Shown here: positions 1 to 8,594 of the stretch, one piece after another
How the letters are laid out: each line of letters opens with the position of its first letter
Numbering within the stretch: the first letter of the stretch is position 1
Assembly (NCBI GenBank): GCA_011389895.1
Contig: JAABTN010000019.1
Location: 1 to 52,114, forward strand
DNA: 52,114 bases
Direction: 5' to 3'
DNA from: Maritimibacter sp.
Lineage (GTDB): Bacteria > Pseudomonadota > Alphaproteobacteria > Rhodobacterales > Rhodobacteraceae
Made by a program: the position numbers and the translations under genes
The notes under the pieces: model-generated
Told to the model about the DNA's origin: nothing
The model's database searches: none
What the model saw: the letters and a program-made list of their open reading frames with translations, nothing else

Positions 1-871
1 AAAGCTCGGTCATCGCGGTGCGCAGCACGACCCGGCCGCCGACCTGAAGCGTCACACCCTTGAGATTGCGACGCAATGAGATGTCGCCGCGCACCACGTC
101 GATCAACCGCACCCCTTCACGTTTGAACAGCTGCACGTCGAGCACGTCACGCCCGATGAGGTTCGATTCCGGCGGCACCACGGCCTCGGTGAAGAATTTC
201 TTGCGCGAGCGGTCGGTCAGCAGGCTCGCCATCGACGCGCGTTCCGGCAGAAGCCGTGGTGCGACGATGTAGAGATAGGCCATGCCCCAGCCTACGACCA
301 CGAGGCCGATGGGCGTGACCTCGAAGATCGAGAAGGGTTCCAACCCGTTGACCCGCGCGACACCGTCCACGAGCAGGTTGGTCGAGGTGCCGATCAACGT
401 CAGCGTGCCCCCCATGATCGCCCCGTAGGACAGTGGGATCAGCAATTTCGACGGGGCAATGCCCATGCGTTGCGCAAGCTGCGTGAACACCGGGATCATC
501 ACCACGACCACCGGCGTGTTCGATACGAACGCCGAGGCGACGACGACAAAGGCCATCAGCACCCCGAGCGCGATCATCGGGCGGGCCGCGGCCTGTGAAT
601 CCGCGATCTGGGTGAACCAGTCGAGGGCACCGGTGCGCACCAGTGCACCCATGACGATGAACATGCAGGCGATGGTCCACGGCGCGGGGTTTGACAGAAC
701 CTCGACCGCCGCGTCGTAGGGCAGGATGCCCGCGATCAGCATCACCGCGACGCCCCCGATGGCCACGACTTCGATCGGGAAGACCTCCCGCATGAACAGA
801 AGAAACATCACACCCACGACAGAGAGGGCGAGAATGGCCTCGGTGGTTTGGGAGAAATCGAAAAATTCCAT
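1..871 (-). CDS. SLC13-family (DASS-type) permease, 3' end outside window
   Basis: The reverse strand is open from an ATG at 871 to the window edge, giving 290 residues of a longer protein. It begins MEFFDFSQTTEAILALSVVG, then shows successive hydrophobic segments and the family pattern around NTPVVVVMIP and GGTLTLIGTSTNLL, where SLC13 carriers hold sodium and anion. After about residue 215 it becomes soluble and resembles a TrkA-C (RCK_C) domain (LIGRDVLDVQLFKREGVRLI). Many bacterial SLC13 permeases carry two such domains between membrane halves, and the second half would lie outside. It is a probable inner-membrane carrier for an anion such as sulfate or a dicarboxylate; the substrate cannot be read. 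It follows ymdB on the same strand after 55 bp, so the two may be co-transcribed. Confidence 0.85.
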   Translation of the reverse strand, partial: MEFFDFSQTTEAILALSVVGVMFLLFMREVFPIEVVAIGGVAVMLIAGILPYDAAVEVLSNPAPWTIACMFIVMGALVRTGALDWFTQIADSQAAARPMIALGVLMAFVVVASAFVSNTPVVVVMIPVFTQLAQRMGIAPSKLLIPLSYGAIMGGTLTLIGTSTNLLVDGVARVNGLEPFSIFEVTPIGLVVVGWGMAYLYIVAPRLLPERASMASLLTDRSRKKFFTEAVVPPESNLIGRDVLDVQLFKREGVRLIDVVRGDISLRRNLKGVTLQVGGRVVLRTAMTEL

Positions 872-926
872 GTGGCCTTGCCCCGATCCGGCTTATCTTT
901 GCCTTCCACAGGCTTTGTGGGCAAGC

Positions 927-1742
927 TTAATGCGGCCCTGACGTTTGCAAATGCCCCTGTTGGCGCACCATCTCGATGCGCATTGCCTTGCCGGTCGCGT
1001 CATCGGTTTCGACATAGACGCCCGACAGCGTTGCATCGGTGTCCGCGGGCTGGAAACGCCCCTTGACCATGCCGGTGACGAAACGGCGCAGCGGCTCGGC
1101 CTTGTCCATACCGATGACGGAATGGAAGTCGCCGCACATGCCCGCGTCGGTGAGATAGGCGGTGCCACCCGGCAGGATCATCGCGTCGGCGGTCGGCACA
1201 TGGGTATGGGTTCCGACCACGAGGCTGGCGCGCCCGTCAAGGAAATGGCCCATGGCCATCTTCTCGGACGTCGCTTCGCAATGCACATCGATCAGCGCGG
1301 CTTGAACGGCCCCGCCGAGGTTGAAGGGCTTCAGCGCCCGTTCGATATAGCCGAACGGGTCTTCGAAGGCCCGCTTCATGAAGACATTGCCAAGGATTTG
1401 CGCGACCAGAATGCGCCGCCCCCGGTGGTCCTCGAACACCCGCACGCCGCGCCCCGGCGCGTCCTTGGCGAAATTCAGGGGCCGGATGATCCGGGTCTCA
1501 CGCTCACAATACGTCAGCATCTCCTTCTGGTCGAAGGCATGGTCGCCCAGCGTCACCACGTCGGCGCCCGCATCGAACAGGAGCTTGGCGTGTTCTTCGG
1601 TCAGCCCCGCGCCGTTGGTCGCGTTCTCACCGTTGACCACGACGAAATCGAGGCCCCAGTCGCGCCGCAGATCGGGGAGCGTTTCGCGCACCACCCGCCG
1701 CCCGGAGCGGCCCATCACATCGCCAAGAAACAGAATTTTCAT
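927..1742 (-). CDS. ymdB: YmdB/TIGR00282-family metallophosphoesterase
   Basis: 271 aa, the usual family length. The family is a binuclear-metal phosphodiesterase; Bacillus YmdB cleaves 2',3'-cyclic nucleotides. Visible metal-site motifs are GDVMG (D8), NGEN (E39, N40), H68 and GTHTH in the C-terminal half, with the conserved HCEATSEKMAMGHFLDGR block before it. One ligand position is unusual: the family normally has LGNH, with Asn67 bridging the metals, but here the sequence is LGDH (Asp67). The start ATG is the first codon of the MKILFLGD strand and leaves no room for an N-terminal extension. It lies 55 bp upstream of the SLC13 permease on the same strand and is divergent from the large Hint protein. 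Enzyme family is secure; the physiological substrate is not. Confidence 0.9.
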   Translation of the reverse strand: MKILFLGDVMGRSGRRVVRETLPDLRRDWGLDFVVVNGENATNGAGLTEEHAKLLFDAGADVVTLGDHAFDQKEMLTYCERETRIIRPLNFAKDAPGRGVRVFEDHRGRRILVAQILGNVFMKRAFEDPFGYIERALKPFNLGGAVQAALIDVHCEATSEKMAMGHFLDGRASLVVGTHTHVPTADAMILPGGTAYLTDAGMCGDFHSVIGMDKAEPLRRFVTGMVKGRFQPADTDATLSGVYVETDDATGKAMRIEMVRQQGHLQTSGPH

Positions 1743-2035
1743 GCCGTTTGGTTACGCGCGGCGCGGCCAAAGGGCAAGGGGCGGTTGCGCGGGCGGGGCG
1801 AGATCGTAGCGCATGGATCGCCGGGCGCGACGCGGGACCAAACCGGGTTTCGTGCGCTGGCACATTGCGTCGACGATACGGCGACAATGGGGGAAATTCC
1901 CGCTGACTGACACCCAAAGGCCTTGATTTCTGACGTTCTGCGCCGCGCAGCCGTCATAGTTTTCTGACAAATTCTGAAATTAACGAGATTTTTCGTTCAG
2001 CGAACTATGAAGCAGAACCCGAGCAGGAGACACCG

Positions 2036-4546
2036 ATGTCGACCACGCAGGTCAGCGTTACAAATGCAAGCTTCGAGCAGACGTCGCACGGCGATGGTGG
2101 CTATTCCGAAGGGATTCCGGGCTGGTCGATCACCGACAGCGGGTCTGGCGAGGCAGGCGACTACGATCCGACCGCGTCCGAGATCGACTTGTCCACGGTG
2201 GATGGCGAAAATGTCGCCTATCTCTATTCCGGGGGCAGCAGCGGGAGCGGTGTCACCATATCGCAGACGTTGTCCGAGACCTATGTTGCGGGCAATACCT
2301 ATGCCCTCAATGTCGATGTGGGCGATGGCACCTACAGCTACAGCGGGGATCAGCCCTATACCCTGAACATCCTTGCCGGAACGACGGTGATCGGCACGCT
2401 GAGCGGGACCACGGGCGATATCGACGGGCTGCAGACCGTCACGCTGGCCTCGACCCTTAATGACCCGTCGCTCAACGGCCAGCCGATCACGATCGAGATC
2501 GCCGATCCGCCGGGCGCGGGGGATGGCGAGCTTCTCGTCGACAATGTCGAGTTTTTCGTGACGACCCCGCAGGACGGCTACGTGGACGGCACGTCAGGCG
2601 ACGATGTGATCGACGAAAGCTACACCGAAGACCCCGACGGCGACCAAGTCAACGACCCCGAGGCGATCTTGCCGGGCACCGCGCCGGACGACGATTATGT
2701 GCGGGCCGGGGCCGGGAACGACATCGTGACCACCGGTGCGGGCGACGACACGATCGAGGGCAACGGTGGCGACGATATCCTGTCAGGGGGTGACGGAAAC
2801 GATGTGATCCGTGGCGACACCATCCCAACACCCGCCACGACCGGCCCCGAAGTGCTAAGCTGGATCGCCGAAGGGGCCGATGGCACCGATATTTCGGGCG
2901 GGTTCACGCAAGACACCGGGGGCATGTCCGTCACGGCGTCTTTTGTCGAAGGCCCGATCAATGACCAAATCGAGACGTCGAATACGTCCCAGTATACCGA
3001 AGCCGGGGAGCCATTTGCCACCAATTCGGCGCTCGATCTCGGGTCGTCGTCCGGTTCTGGCGACAATGCGACGGTCACGCTGACATTCGCCGCCGAGGCC
3101 GGATCAGGCCTCACGAACGAGGTCGAGAACGCGGCTTTCCGGATCAACGATATTGACCAAGGCGGGTGGCAGGACATCGTCACCATCACCGCCTTCGATG
3201 CCGCAGGCAACCCGGTCCCCGTGGACATCACCGTGGATGGCGATGACAGCCTGACCGGCAATACCGTCACCGCAGGTGGCGGCGGCGATAGTCCGAGTGA
3301 TGCCGATGGATCGGTGTTGGTCGAAATCCCGGGCCCAGTCGCCTCGATCGTGATCGATTATGACAATGGCGACGATGCCGGTCAGCAGCTTTGGGTGACC
3401 GATGTTCATTTCGACACGCTGGCCGAAGATGTCGGCGCACCGGGCGACGATGAGCTCTACGGTGGGGCGGGCGATGACATCCTTGACGGTCAGGAAGGCG
3501 ATGACCTTCTGAACGGCGGGACAGGCAACGACACGCTCACCGGCGGCGACGGCAATGACACCTTCATCGAAGTGGCCGGTGACGGGATGGATACCATCAC
3601 CGATTTCGGCTTCGGGAACACCGGCACCTTTCACGACGGTGATGCCAGCAACAATGATTTCGTCGATCTGACCGCGTTCTACAACGAAACGACGCGCGCC
3701 GCGGTCAACAACAGCGACGCTGATCCGTCGAACGACTTTGCCAATGCGCGCGCCATGATGCAGGCGGACCATGCCGATGGCACGCTGGACGGGATTATCG
3801 ATGGTGTAGATTACTCGGGCGAGATCGGCGACATCGGGCTCAGGATCGAGAATGGCGGCACGCCGGTAAGCGGGCTGGATCTGAACGAGGAATCGACGGG
3901 TGTCGTGTGCTTTGTCTCGGGCACGCGGATCATGACCGACCGGGGCGAGGTGCCGGTCGAGCAATTGCGCCCCAACGCCCGGGTTCTGACGCTGGACCAC
4001 GGCTTTCAACCGCTGCGCTGGATCGGGGGCCACAGCCTCGGTACCGCCGATCTCAAACAGCACCCCCGGCTAAAGCCCGTGCGCATTCGCGCAGGTGCGC
4101 TTGGAAACGGGCTTCCGGAGGTTGACCTTTGGTTGTCGCGCCAGCACCGGGTGCTGGTCAGCTCGGTGATCGCGGAACGGGTCTTCGGGGTGCGCGAAGT
4201 GCTTGTGCCCGCCATCACCCTGACCGATCTCGACGGGATCGAGATTGTCGAGGATGCGCAGACCGTCACCTATTGGCACCTTCTGTTTGATCGGCACCAG
4301 ATCGTCTGGTCCAACGGGGCCCCGTCCGAGAGCCTGTTCACCGGGCCCGAGGCGCTTGATGCCGTGTCGCCCGAGGCGCGTCAGGAGATCAACGCGTTGT
4401 TTCCCAACATCGCACGGCCCTTGGAACAGATGCCTTCGGCCCGCATTATCCCGCATGCCGAGATGACCACCAAACAGCTTGTGCCACGCCACGCCAAGAA
4501 CCGGAAACCGCTGGTCAATCTTGCGCCGCGCTCGCACCACGTGTGA
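2036..4546 (+). CDS. Large secreted-type protein with RTX repeats and C-terminal Hint domain
   Basis: 836 aa, acidic and rich in Asp and Gly, with no N-terminal signal peptide, as expected for type I secretion. Roughly, residues 1-180 form a beta-rich domain (begins with VTNASFEQT, ends LLVDNVEFFV) resembling DUF642 or carbohydrate-binding sandwiches. Residues 222-260 and 469-511 are RTX calcium-binding nonapeptides (GAGDDTIEG, GGDGNDVI, GGAGDDILDG). Between them is another beta-rich stretch. Residues 625 to about 770 are a Hint domain: CFVSGTRIMT with the nucleophile Cys625, then GEVPVEQL, LTLDHGFQPLRWIG, LSRQHRVLV and LFDRHQIVWSNG. Hint domains perform an N-S acyl shift and can autocleave just before the Cys. 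AGGAGA upstream supports the ATG at 2036. Its surface or adhesive role is inferred from architecture only. No type I exporter gene is present in the window. Confidence 0.85.
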   Translation: MSTTQVSVTNASFEQTSHGDGGYSEGIPGWSITDSGSGEAGDYDPTASEIDLSTVDGENVAYLYSGGSSGSGVTISQTLSETYVAGNTYALNVDVGDGTYSYSGDQPYTLNILAGTTVIGTLSGTTGDIDGLQTVTLASTLNDPSLNGQPITIEIADPPGAGDGELLVDNVEFFVTTPQDGYVDGTSGDDVIDESYTEDPDGDQVNDPEAILPGTAPDDDYVRAGAGNDIVTTGAGDDTIEGNGGDDILSGGDGNDVIRGDTIPTPATTGPEVLSWIAEGADGTDISGGFTQDTGGMSVTASFVEGPINDQIETSNTSQYTEAGEPFATNSALDLGSSSGSGDNATVTLTFAAEAGSGLTNEVENAAFRINDIDQGGWQDIVTITAFDAAGNPVPVDITVDGDDSLTGNTVTAGGGGDSPSDADGSVLVEIPGPVASIVIDYDNGDDAGQQLWVTDVHFDTLAEDVGAPGDDELYGGAGDDILDGQEGDDLLNGGTGNDTLTGGDGNDTFIEVAGDGMDTITDFGFGNTGTFHDGDASNNDFVDLTAFYNETTRAAVNNSDADPSNDFANARAMMQADHADGTLDGIIDGVDYSGEIGDIGLRIENGGTPVSGLDLNEESTGVVCFVSGTRIMTDRGEVPVEQLRPNARVLTLDHGFQPLRWIGGHSLGTADLKQHPRLKPVRIRAGALGNGLPEVDLWLSRQHRVLVSSVIAERVFGVREVLVPAITLTDLDGIEIVEDAQTVTYWHLLFDRHQIVWSNGAPSESLFTGPEALDAVSPEARQEINALFPNIARPLEQMPSARIIPHAEMTTKQLVPRHAKNRKPLVNLAPRSHHV

Positions 4547-4677
4547 GCGGGGCCGGCGGGTCACGCCGGTGCACCGCGCGCCTCTCGGCAAATTCTCGCG
4601 GACGCGATTTGCAATACGGCCACACGTCGTTAGGTGTCGGCCTGCACAATCGCAAACCGAGAAAACGAAAGGTTATC

Positions 4678-5058
4678 ATGACCCGAACCAGCACACTTAA
4701 CGCTATCCTTGCCACGGCAACCATCGGCGTCGCTTCCGCCTTTGCTATTCCCGCGATGGCGCAGGACACGACCGCGCCCGCTGCCCCCGACCCGATCGTT
4801 GAAGGCGAACTTGATGCCTTTGCCGTCGCCTACAAGGACGTTGTGGCGATCGAGCAGGAATACGGTGCGCAGCTTCAGCAAACGCAGGACGAAGCCGAGC
4901 AACAAGCCCTGATCCAAGAGGCGCAGGCCGAGATGACCCAGGCGGTCGAGGATGCGCCGGATATCGAGGTGAACCGTTATATCGAGATCATGCAGCTCGC
5001 CCAAGCCGATCCCGAGCTTCAGGCCGAGCTGACCGAGATGCTGCAAAGCGATTCCTGA
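4678..5058 (+). CDS. Small exported DUF4168-like protein
   Basis: 126 aa from the ATG at 4678. The frame is open further upstream, but the start chosen gives a clean signal peptide: MTRTST, a hydrophobic run, then AIPAMA-QD as the cleavage site. The mature part is about 100 residues, very acidic and Gln/Glu-rich, predicted helical (FAVAYKDVVAIEQEY, then ALIQEAQAEMTQAVED, then VNRYIEIMQLAQADPELQ). This is the pattern of the DUF4168 family, small periplasmic helical proteins of unknown function. It stands alone between the Hint gene and a convergent cyclo-ligase gene. A GC-rich inverted repeat follows its stop codon. Function unknown; family assignment moderately sure. Confidence 0.75.
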   Translation: MTRTSTLNAILATATIGVASAFAIPAMAQDTTAPAAPDPIVEGELDAFAVAYKDVVAIEQEYGAQLQQTQDEAEQQALIQEAQAEMTQAVEDAPDIEVNRYIEIMQLAQADPELQAELTEMLQSDS

Positions 5059-5136
5059 CCAACCCCGGCCAACGCGCGCCCGCAGCGGCCATGATGCGGC
5101 CCGCGGGCGCGCCGCAGACCAAACCCCAAACCCTGA

Positions 5137-5703
5137 TCAACCGCGTGGCGGGACCGGGTCGAACCGATAGGTCCGGGTCTCGGTGACGATGGCGTCGAGC
5201 GGTTGATCGGTGGGTTCGAGCGGCAGGCTCTCGGCCCGCTGCGCTTCATAGGCGAACCCGACGGCAAGGGTCGAGCGCTCTGCGCGAAGCTGCTCAAGCG
5301 TGCGGTCGTAGAAACCGCCGCCATAACCCAGCCGGTTGCCCATTGCATCAAACGCTACCAAGGGAACGATCAGCACCTCGGGCACCACCCAATCGAGAAC
5401 GGCGGGGGACCGGGTTCCAAACTTGCCCTCGATCATTTCGCGGTCGGGCGACCAGCGGGCGAACCGAAGCGGCGTGCCGATCTTGCCCGTGATGGGCACG
5501 CAGACCGGACCATGGTTGGCCATTTCGGTCATGACCGGAAGCGGGTCGATCTCGGTCTGGATCGCGAGGAAGCCCGACAGGGGCTTGCCCCGATACGGGG
5601 CGAGCCAATCGCGCAACCGCGCCTGTGCGTCCGCATCCCTGCCTTCCGCATGGGCCTTTGCCCGCCGGGCAAAGGCGGCCTTGCGCGCGTCTGTCTTGTC
5701 CAC
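5137..5703 (-). CDS. 5-formyltetrahydrofolate cyclo-ligase
   Basis: 188 aa using a GTG start at 5703, which lies two bases after the stop codon of mgtE. An open frame continues upstream but only inside mgtE, so the short form is preferred. The family converts 5-formyl-THF to 5,10-methenyl-THF with ATP in the cytosol. The sequence shows the N-terminal basic helix (ARKAAFARRAKAHA), the substrate-side segment around FLAIQTEIDPLPVM, and the family signature VPLVAFDAMGNRLGYGGGFYDRTL followed by VGFAYEAQ. Tight coupling to mgtE is probably an arrangement for shared transcription rather than shared function. An inverted repeat at 5074-5112 separates it from the convergent DUF4168-like gene. Confidence 0.92.
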   Translation of the reverse strand: MDKTDARKAAFARRAKAHAEGRDADAQARLRDWLAPYRGKPLSGFLAIQTEIDPLPVMTEMANHGPVCVPITGKIGTPLRFARWSPDREMIEGKFGTRSPAVLDWVVPEVLIVPLVAFDAMGNRLGYGGGFYDRTLEQLRAERSTLAVGFAYEAQRAESLPLEPTDQPLDAIVTETRTYRFDPVPPRG

Positions 5704-5705
5704 GC

Positions 5706-7088
5706 TCACAGCAAGATCACCGTGGCCAGCCCGAGGAAGGCAAAGAAGCCGACCACATCGGTGACCGTGGTCACGAAGGTGCCGGACGCCAGCGCCGGGT
5801 CGATCTTCATCTTGTCGAGCATCACCGGCACCAGCACCCCCGACAGCCCCGCGACCACGAGGTTGATGATCATGGCGACAGCCAGCAACAGGCCCAGAAC
5901 GGGCGTGCCGAACCAGAGCGCGCCGACCAGCCCCATGGACACCGCGAAAATCACACCGTTCACGAAGCCCACCGCAACCTCGCGCCGGATCACCCGCCAG
6001 ACGTTGGAGGACGTGAGGTCCTTGGTCGCCAGCGCGCGCACCGCGACGGTCAGGCTTTGTGTCCCGGCATTGCCACCCATCGAGGCGACGATGGGCATGA
6101 GCACGGCGAGGGCCACGAAGCTCGTGATCACCGTCTCGAACTGGTCGATGACGAGCGAGGCGAGGATGGCGGTGACAAGGTTCACGGCAAGCCACGGAAG
6201 CCGGGCGCGCACGGTTTCGGCCACACGGTCGGACAGCGAGCCTTCGCCAACACCGGCAAGGCGCATGATGTCCTCTTCGTGCTCTTCGTCCAGGATCGCC
6301 ATGGCGTCGTCGATGGTGATGACGCCCACCAGCCGTTCATCTTCGTCCACCACGGGGGCCGAGATCAGGTGGTATTGGTTGAAGGCATAGGCCACGTCTT
6401 CTTCGTCCTGCGTCACCGGGATGGTGCGAAAACTGTCTTCGGCGAGGCTTTGCAACGATGTCGTGCGCGCCGCCGACATGATCCGGCCCAGCGTGACATA
6501 GCCCGTGGGGCGCATCTTCGGATCGACCAGGATCACGTGGTAGAATTGCGCTGGAAGGTCGTCGTGGGCGCGCATGTGGTCGATGACATGGCCCACGTCC
6601 CAATGCTCGGGGGCCGCGACCATTTCGCGCTGCATCAGGCGACCGGCGGATTCCTCCGGGTAGGACAGCGATTTCTCGACCGCCACCCGGTCCGAGACCG
6701 CCAGCGCATCGAGGATCAGGTTTTGCTGGGCGTCCTCAAGGTCTTCGATCAGGTCGACGACATCGTCGGTTTCCAGATCGCGCACCGCGTCGGCCAGCAC
6801 TTCGGGGTGCAGCGCGCCGATGACCTCTTCGCGTACGCTTTCGTCCAGTTCCGACAGGATATCCCCGTCGAAGTCCTGACCGTAAAGCTGAACCATCCGC
6901 ACGCGGGTGTCGTCATCGACCTGTTCGAGAAGGTCGGCGATGTCGGCCGGGTGCAACGGCTCGAACGCAGCGGCCAGCGCCTCGGCATCGCCTTCGCGCA
7001 CGGCGGCGAGAACCGGGGCCACGGTGTCCCGGTCCAGCACGTAGTCGCCGTCGGCCAATATTTCGTCGGGTGTAAGGTCTTCCGCCAT
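5706..7088 (-). CDS. mgtE: Magnesium transporter MgtE
   Basis: 460 aa, normal for MgtE. The N-terminal superhelical domain (about residues 20-140; LHPADIADLLEQ is typical) is followed by paired CBS domains (about 145-265; REMVAAPEHWDVGHV and LISAPVVDEDERLVGVIT). The C-terminal membrane domain has five segments and the conserved pore-side block PIVASMGGNAGTQSLT and TTVTDVVGFFAFLG. The cytosolic N and CBS domains sense magnesium and close the channel when it is plentiful. The ATG at 7088 begins MAEDLTPDEIL. It is first in a two-gene unit with the cyclo-ligase and is divergent from guanine deaminase; the 119-bp gap shows no recognisable magnesium riboswitch. Confidence 0.95.
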   Translation of the reverse strand: MAEDLTPDEILADGDYVLDRDTVAPVLAAVREGDAEALAAAFEPLHPADIADLLEQVDDDTRVRMVQLYGQDFDGDILSELDESVREEVIGALHPEVLADAVRDLETDDVVDLIEDLEDAQQNLILDALAVSDRVAVEKSLSYPEESAGRLMQREMVAAPEHWDVGHVIDHMRAHDDLPAQFYHVILVDPKMRPTGYVTLGRIMSAARTTSLQSLAEDSFRTIPVTQDEEDVAYAFNQYHLISAPVVDEDERLVGVITIDDAMAILDEEHEEDIMRLAGVGEGSLSDRVAETVRARLPWLAVNLVTAILASLVIDQFETVITSFVALAVLMPIVASMGGNAGTQSLTVAVRALATKDLTSSNVWRVIRREVAVGFVNGVIFAVSMGLVGALWFGTPVLGLLLAVAMIINLVVAGLSGVLVPVMLDKMKIDPALASGTFVTTVTDVVGFFAFLGLATVILL

Positions 7089-7207
7089 CTTTGACCTCGC
7101 CTGTTGTCGCCGGCGACTTTAAGCGAAGGAGCCCGAGAGATACAGAGGGGAAAGCGATGGACGTTCCTTTTGGTGCTGCGTAACCTCGCGATCAAAAGGG
7201 GAATTTC

Positions 7208-8494
7208 ATGAAGATACTTCTGGGCCAGACCCTGTCATTCGTCGCCGACCCGTTTGCCGTCGACCCGACCGCCTCGGCGTTGTGGGACCGGCGGGGTGCG
7301 GTAGTCGTGGACGAGACGACGGGACATATCGTCGAGGTGGGGCAACCAGACGCCCTGAAGCGTAATTTTCCCGATGCAGAGGTGGTGGACCATGGTGATG
7401 CGATGATCCTTCCGGGGTTCATCGACGCCCATGTGCATTATCCGCAGACCGGGATCATCGCGAGCTGGGGCAAGCGGCTGATCGATTGGTTGAACAGCTA
7501 TACCTTCCCGGAAGAGGCGCGGTTTCACGATGCCGCCTATGCGCGCGAGATCGCGTCACGGTTTTTCGACCTCGCCCTGTCGCATGGCACCACGACGTCG
7601 GTGAGTTTCTGCACGATCCACCCCGAAAGCGTTGAGGCCTATTTCCAGGAGGCTGGCAAACGGGGGCTACGCGCCCTTGGGGGCAAGACCTGCATGGACC
7701 GGAACGCGCCTGACACCCTGCGCGACACCGCGCAATCGGCCTATGATGCGTCAAAGGATCTGCTCAGCCGCTGGCATGGCAAGGACCGGCTGTCCTATGT
7801 GGTGACGCCCCGCTTCGCCCCGACCTCCACGCCCGAGCAGTTGGAGGCGATGGGCGCGCTCTGGGCGGAGCATCCCGATTGCCTGATGCAGACCCATCTG
7901 TCCGAGCAGACCGAGGAAATCGACTGGGTGAAAGAGCTGTTTCCAAACGCCCGCGATTACACCGATGTCTATGATCACTTCGGGCTCTTGGGGCCCGGGG
8001 CGTTGATGGGTCACGCCATCCACCTGTCGGACCGCGAACGCGCGCGGCTTGCAGAAGCTGGGGCGAGCCTGATTCATTGCCCGACCTCGAATACCTTCAT
8101 CGGGTCGGGTCTGTTCGACATGGCCGGGCTGAAAGGCGAAGGGCAGGTGGTCGGGCTTGCTACCGACACCGGCGGGGGTTCATCGTTTTCAATGCTGCGC
8201 ACCATGGCGGCGGCCTATGAAGTCAGCCAGTTGCGGGGCACCGCGCTACACCCGGCGCAGCTCTTGTGGCTGGCAACCTGTGGCTCGGCACAGTCGATCG
8301 GGCTTGGTGACCGGATCGGGACGCTTGCGCGCGGTTATGACGCCGACCTCGTGGTGCTGGATCTTGCCTCGACCGAGGCCATCAGCCAACGGGCGGTGCG
8401 GGCCGAGGATATCTGGGAACAGGTGTTTCCCACCATCATGATGGGTGACGACCGGGCGGTGCACGCGACCTATGTCGCCGGACGCCGGGTTTGA
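7208..8494 (+). CDS. guaD: Guanine deaminase
   Basis: 428 aa amidohydrolase. It hydrolyses guanine to xanthine and ammonia, the entry step to purine oxidation. Zinc-binding motifs of the family are present: FIDAHVHYPQTG (His75, His77), MQTHLSEQ, GHAIHLSDRE and ATDTGGG with catalytic Asp320. The segment WLNSYTFPEEARF is characteristic of guanine deaminases within the superfamily. AAAAGGGG lies eight bases before the ATG and supports this start. Its product xanthine is the substrate of the xanthine dehydrogenase encoded at 42.4-46.1 kb, though the genes are far apart. A short GC hairpin at 8539-8555 followed by a T-run may end the transcript. Confidence 0.94.
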   Translation: MKILLGQTLSFVADPFAVDPTASALWDRRGAVVVDETTGHIVEVGQPDALKRNFPDAEVVDHGDAMILPGFIDAHVHYPQTGIIASWGKRLIDWLNSYTFPEEARFHDAAYAREIASRFFDLALSHGTTTSVSFCTIHPESVEAYFQEAGKRGLRALGGKTCMDRNAPDTLRDTAQSAYDASKDLLSRWHGKDRLSYVVTPRFAPTSTPEQLEAMGALWAEHPDCLMQTHLSEQTEEIDWVKELFPNARDYTDVYDHFGLLGPGALMGHAIHLSDRERARLAEAGASLIHCPTSNTFIGSGLFDMAGLKGEGQVVGLATDTGGGSSFSMLRTMAAAYEVSQLRGTALHPAQLLWLATCGSAQSIGLGDRIGTLARGYDADLVVLDLASTEAISQRAVRAEDIWEQVFPTIMMGDDRAVHATYVAGRRV

Positions 8495-8538
8495 AATAAT
8501 CCTTCCCACGAAACCAAGAATTTGCGAGTCTGTGAAAA

Positions 8539-8572
8539 GCCCCGGCCAACGGGGCATCAGAGCAGTCTTTTT
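8539..8572 (+). terminator. Possible terminator after guaD
   Basis: GCCCCG and CGGGGC form a perfect 6-bp stem with a 5-base loop at 8539-8555. A run of five T lies about 12 bases further on. The gap between stem and T-run is longer than ideal, so this is only a probable terminator. Confidence 0.4.
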
Positions 8573-8594
8573 GAAAATTTCTTGCAGGCGATCC

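Noticed and set aside
1743..2035. 72-codon minus-strand frames in the gap before the large Hint gene
   Set aside because: No ribosome site, no hydrophobic or domain pattern; the 293-bp gap looks like a divergent promoter region, AT-richer from about 1960 to 2005.
2701..3570. DNA-level tandem repeats in the large Hint gene
   Set aside because: The periodicity comes from the Gly/Asp nonapeptides of RTX repeats; it is protein structure, not a mobile or satellite repeat.
5625..7094. 489-codon open frame on the plus strand opposite mgtE
   Set aside because: Its translation is His/Arg/Asp-rich with no domain, while the minus frame is a clear MgtE. Long antisense frames are common in GC-rich DNA.
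7089..7207. Magnesium or purine riboswitch between mgtE and guaD
   Set aside because: The gap is 119 bp for two divergent genes and shows no multi-helix pattern of either class.
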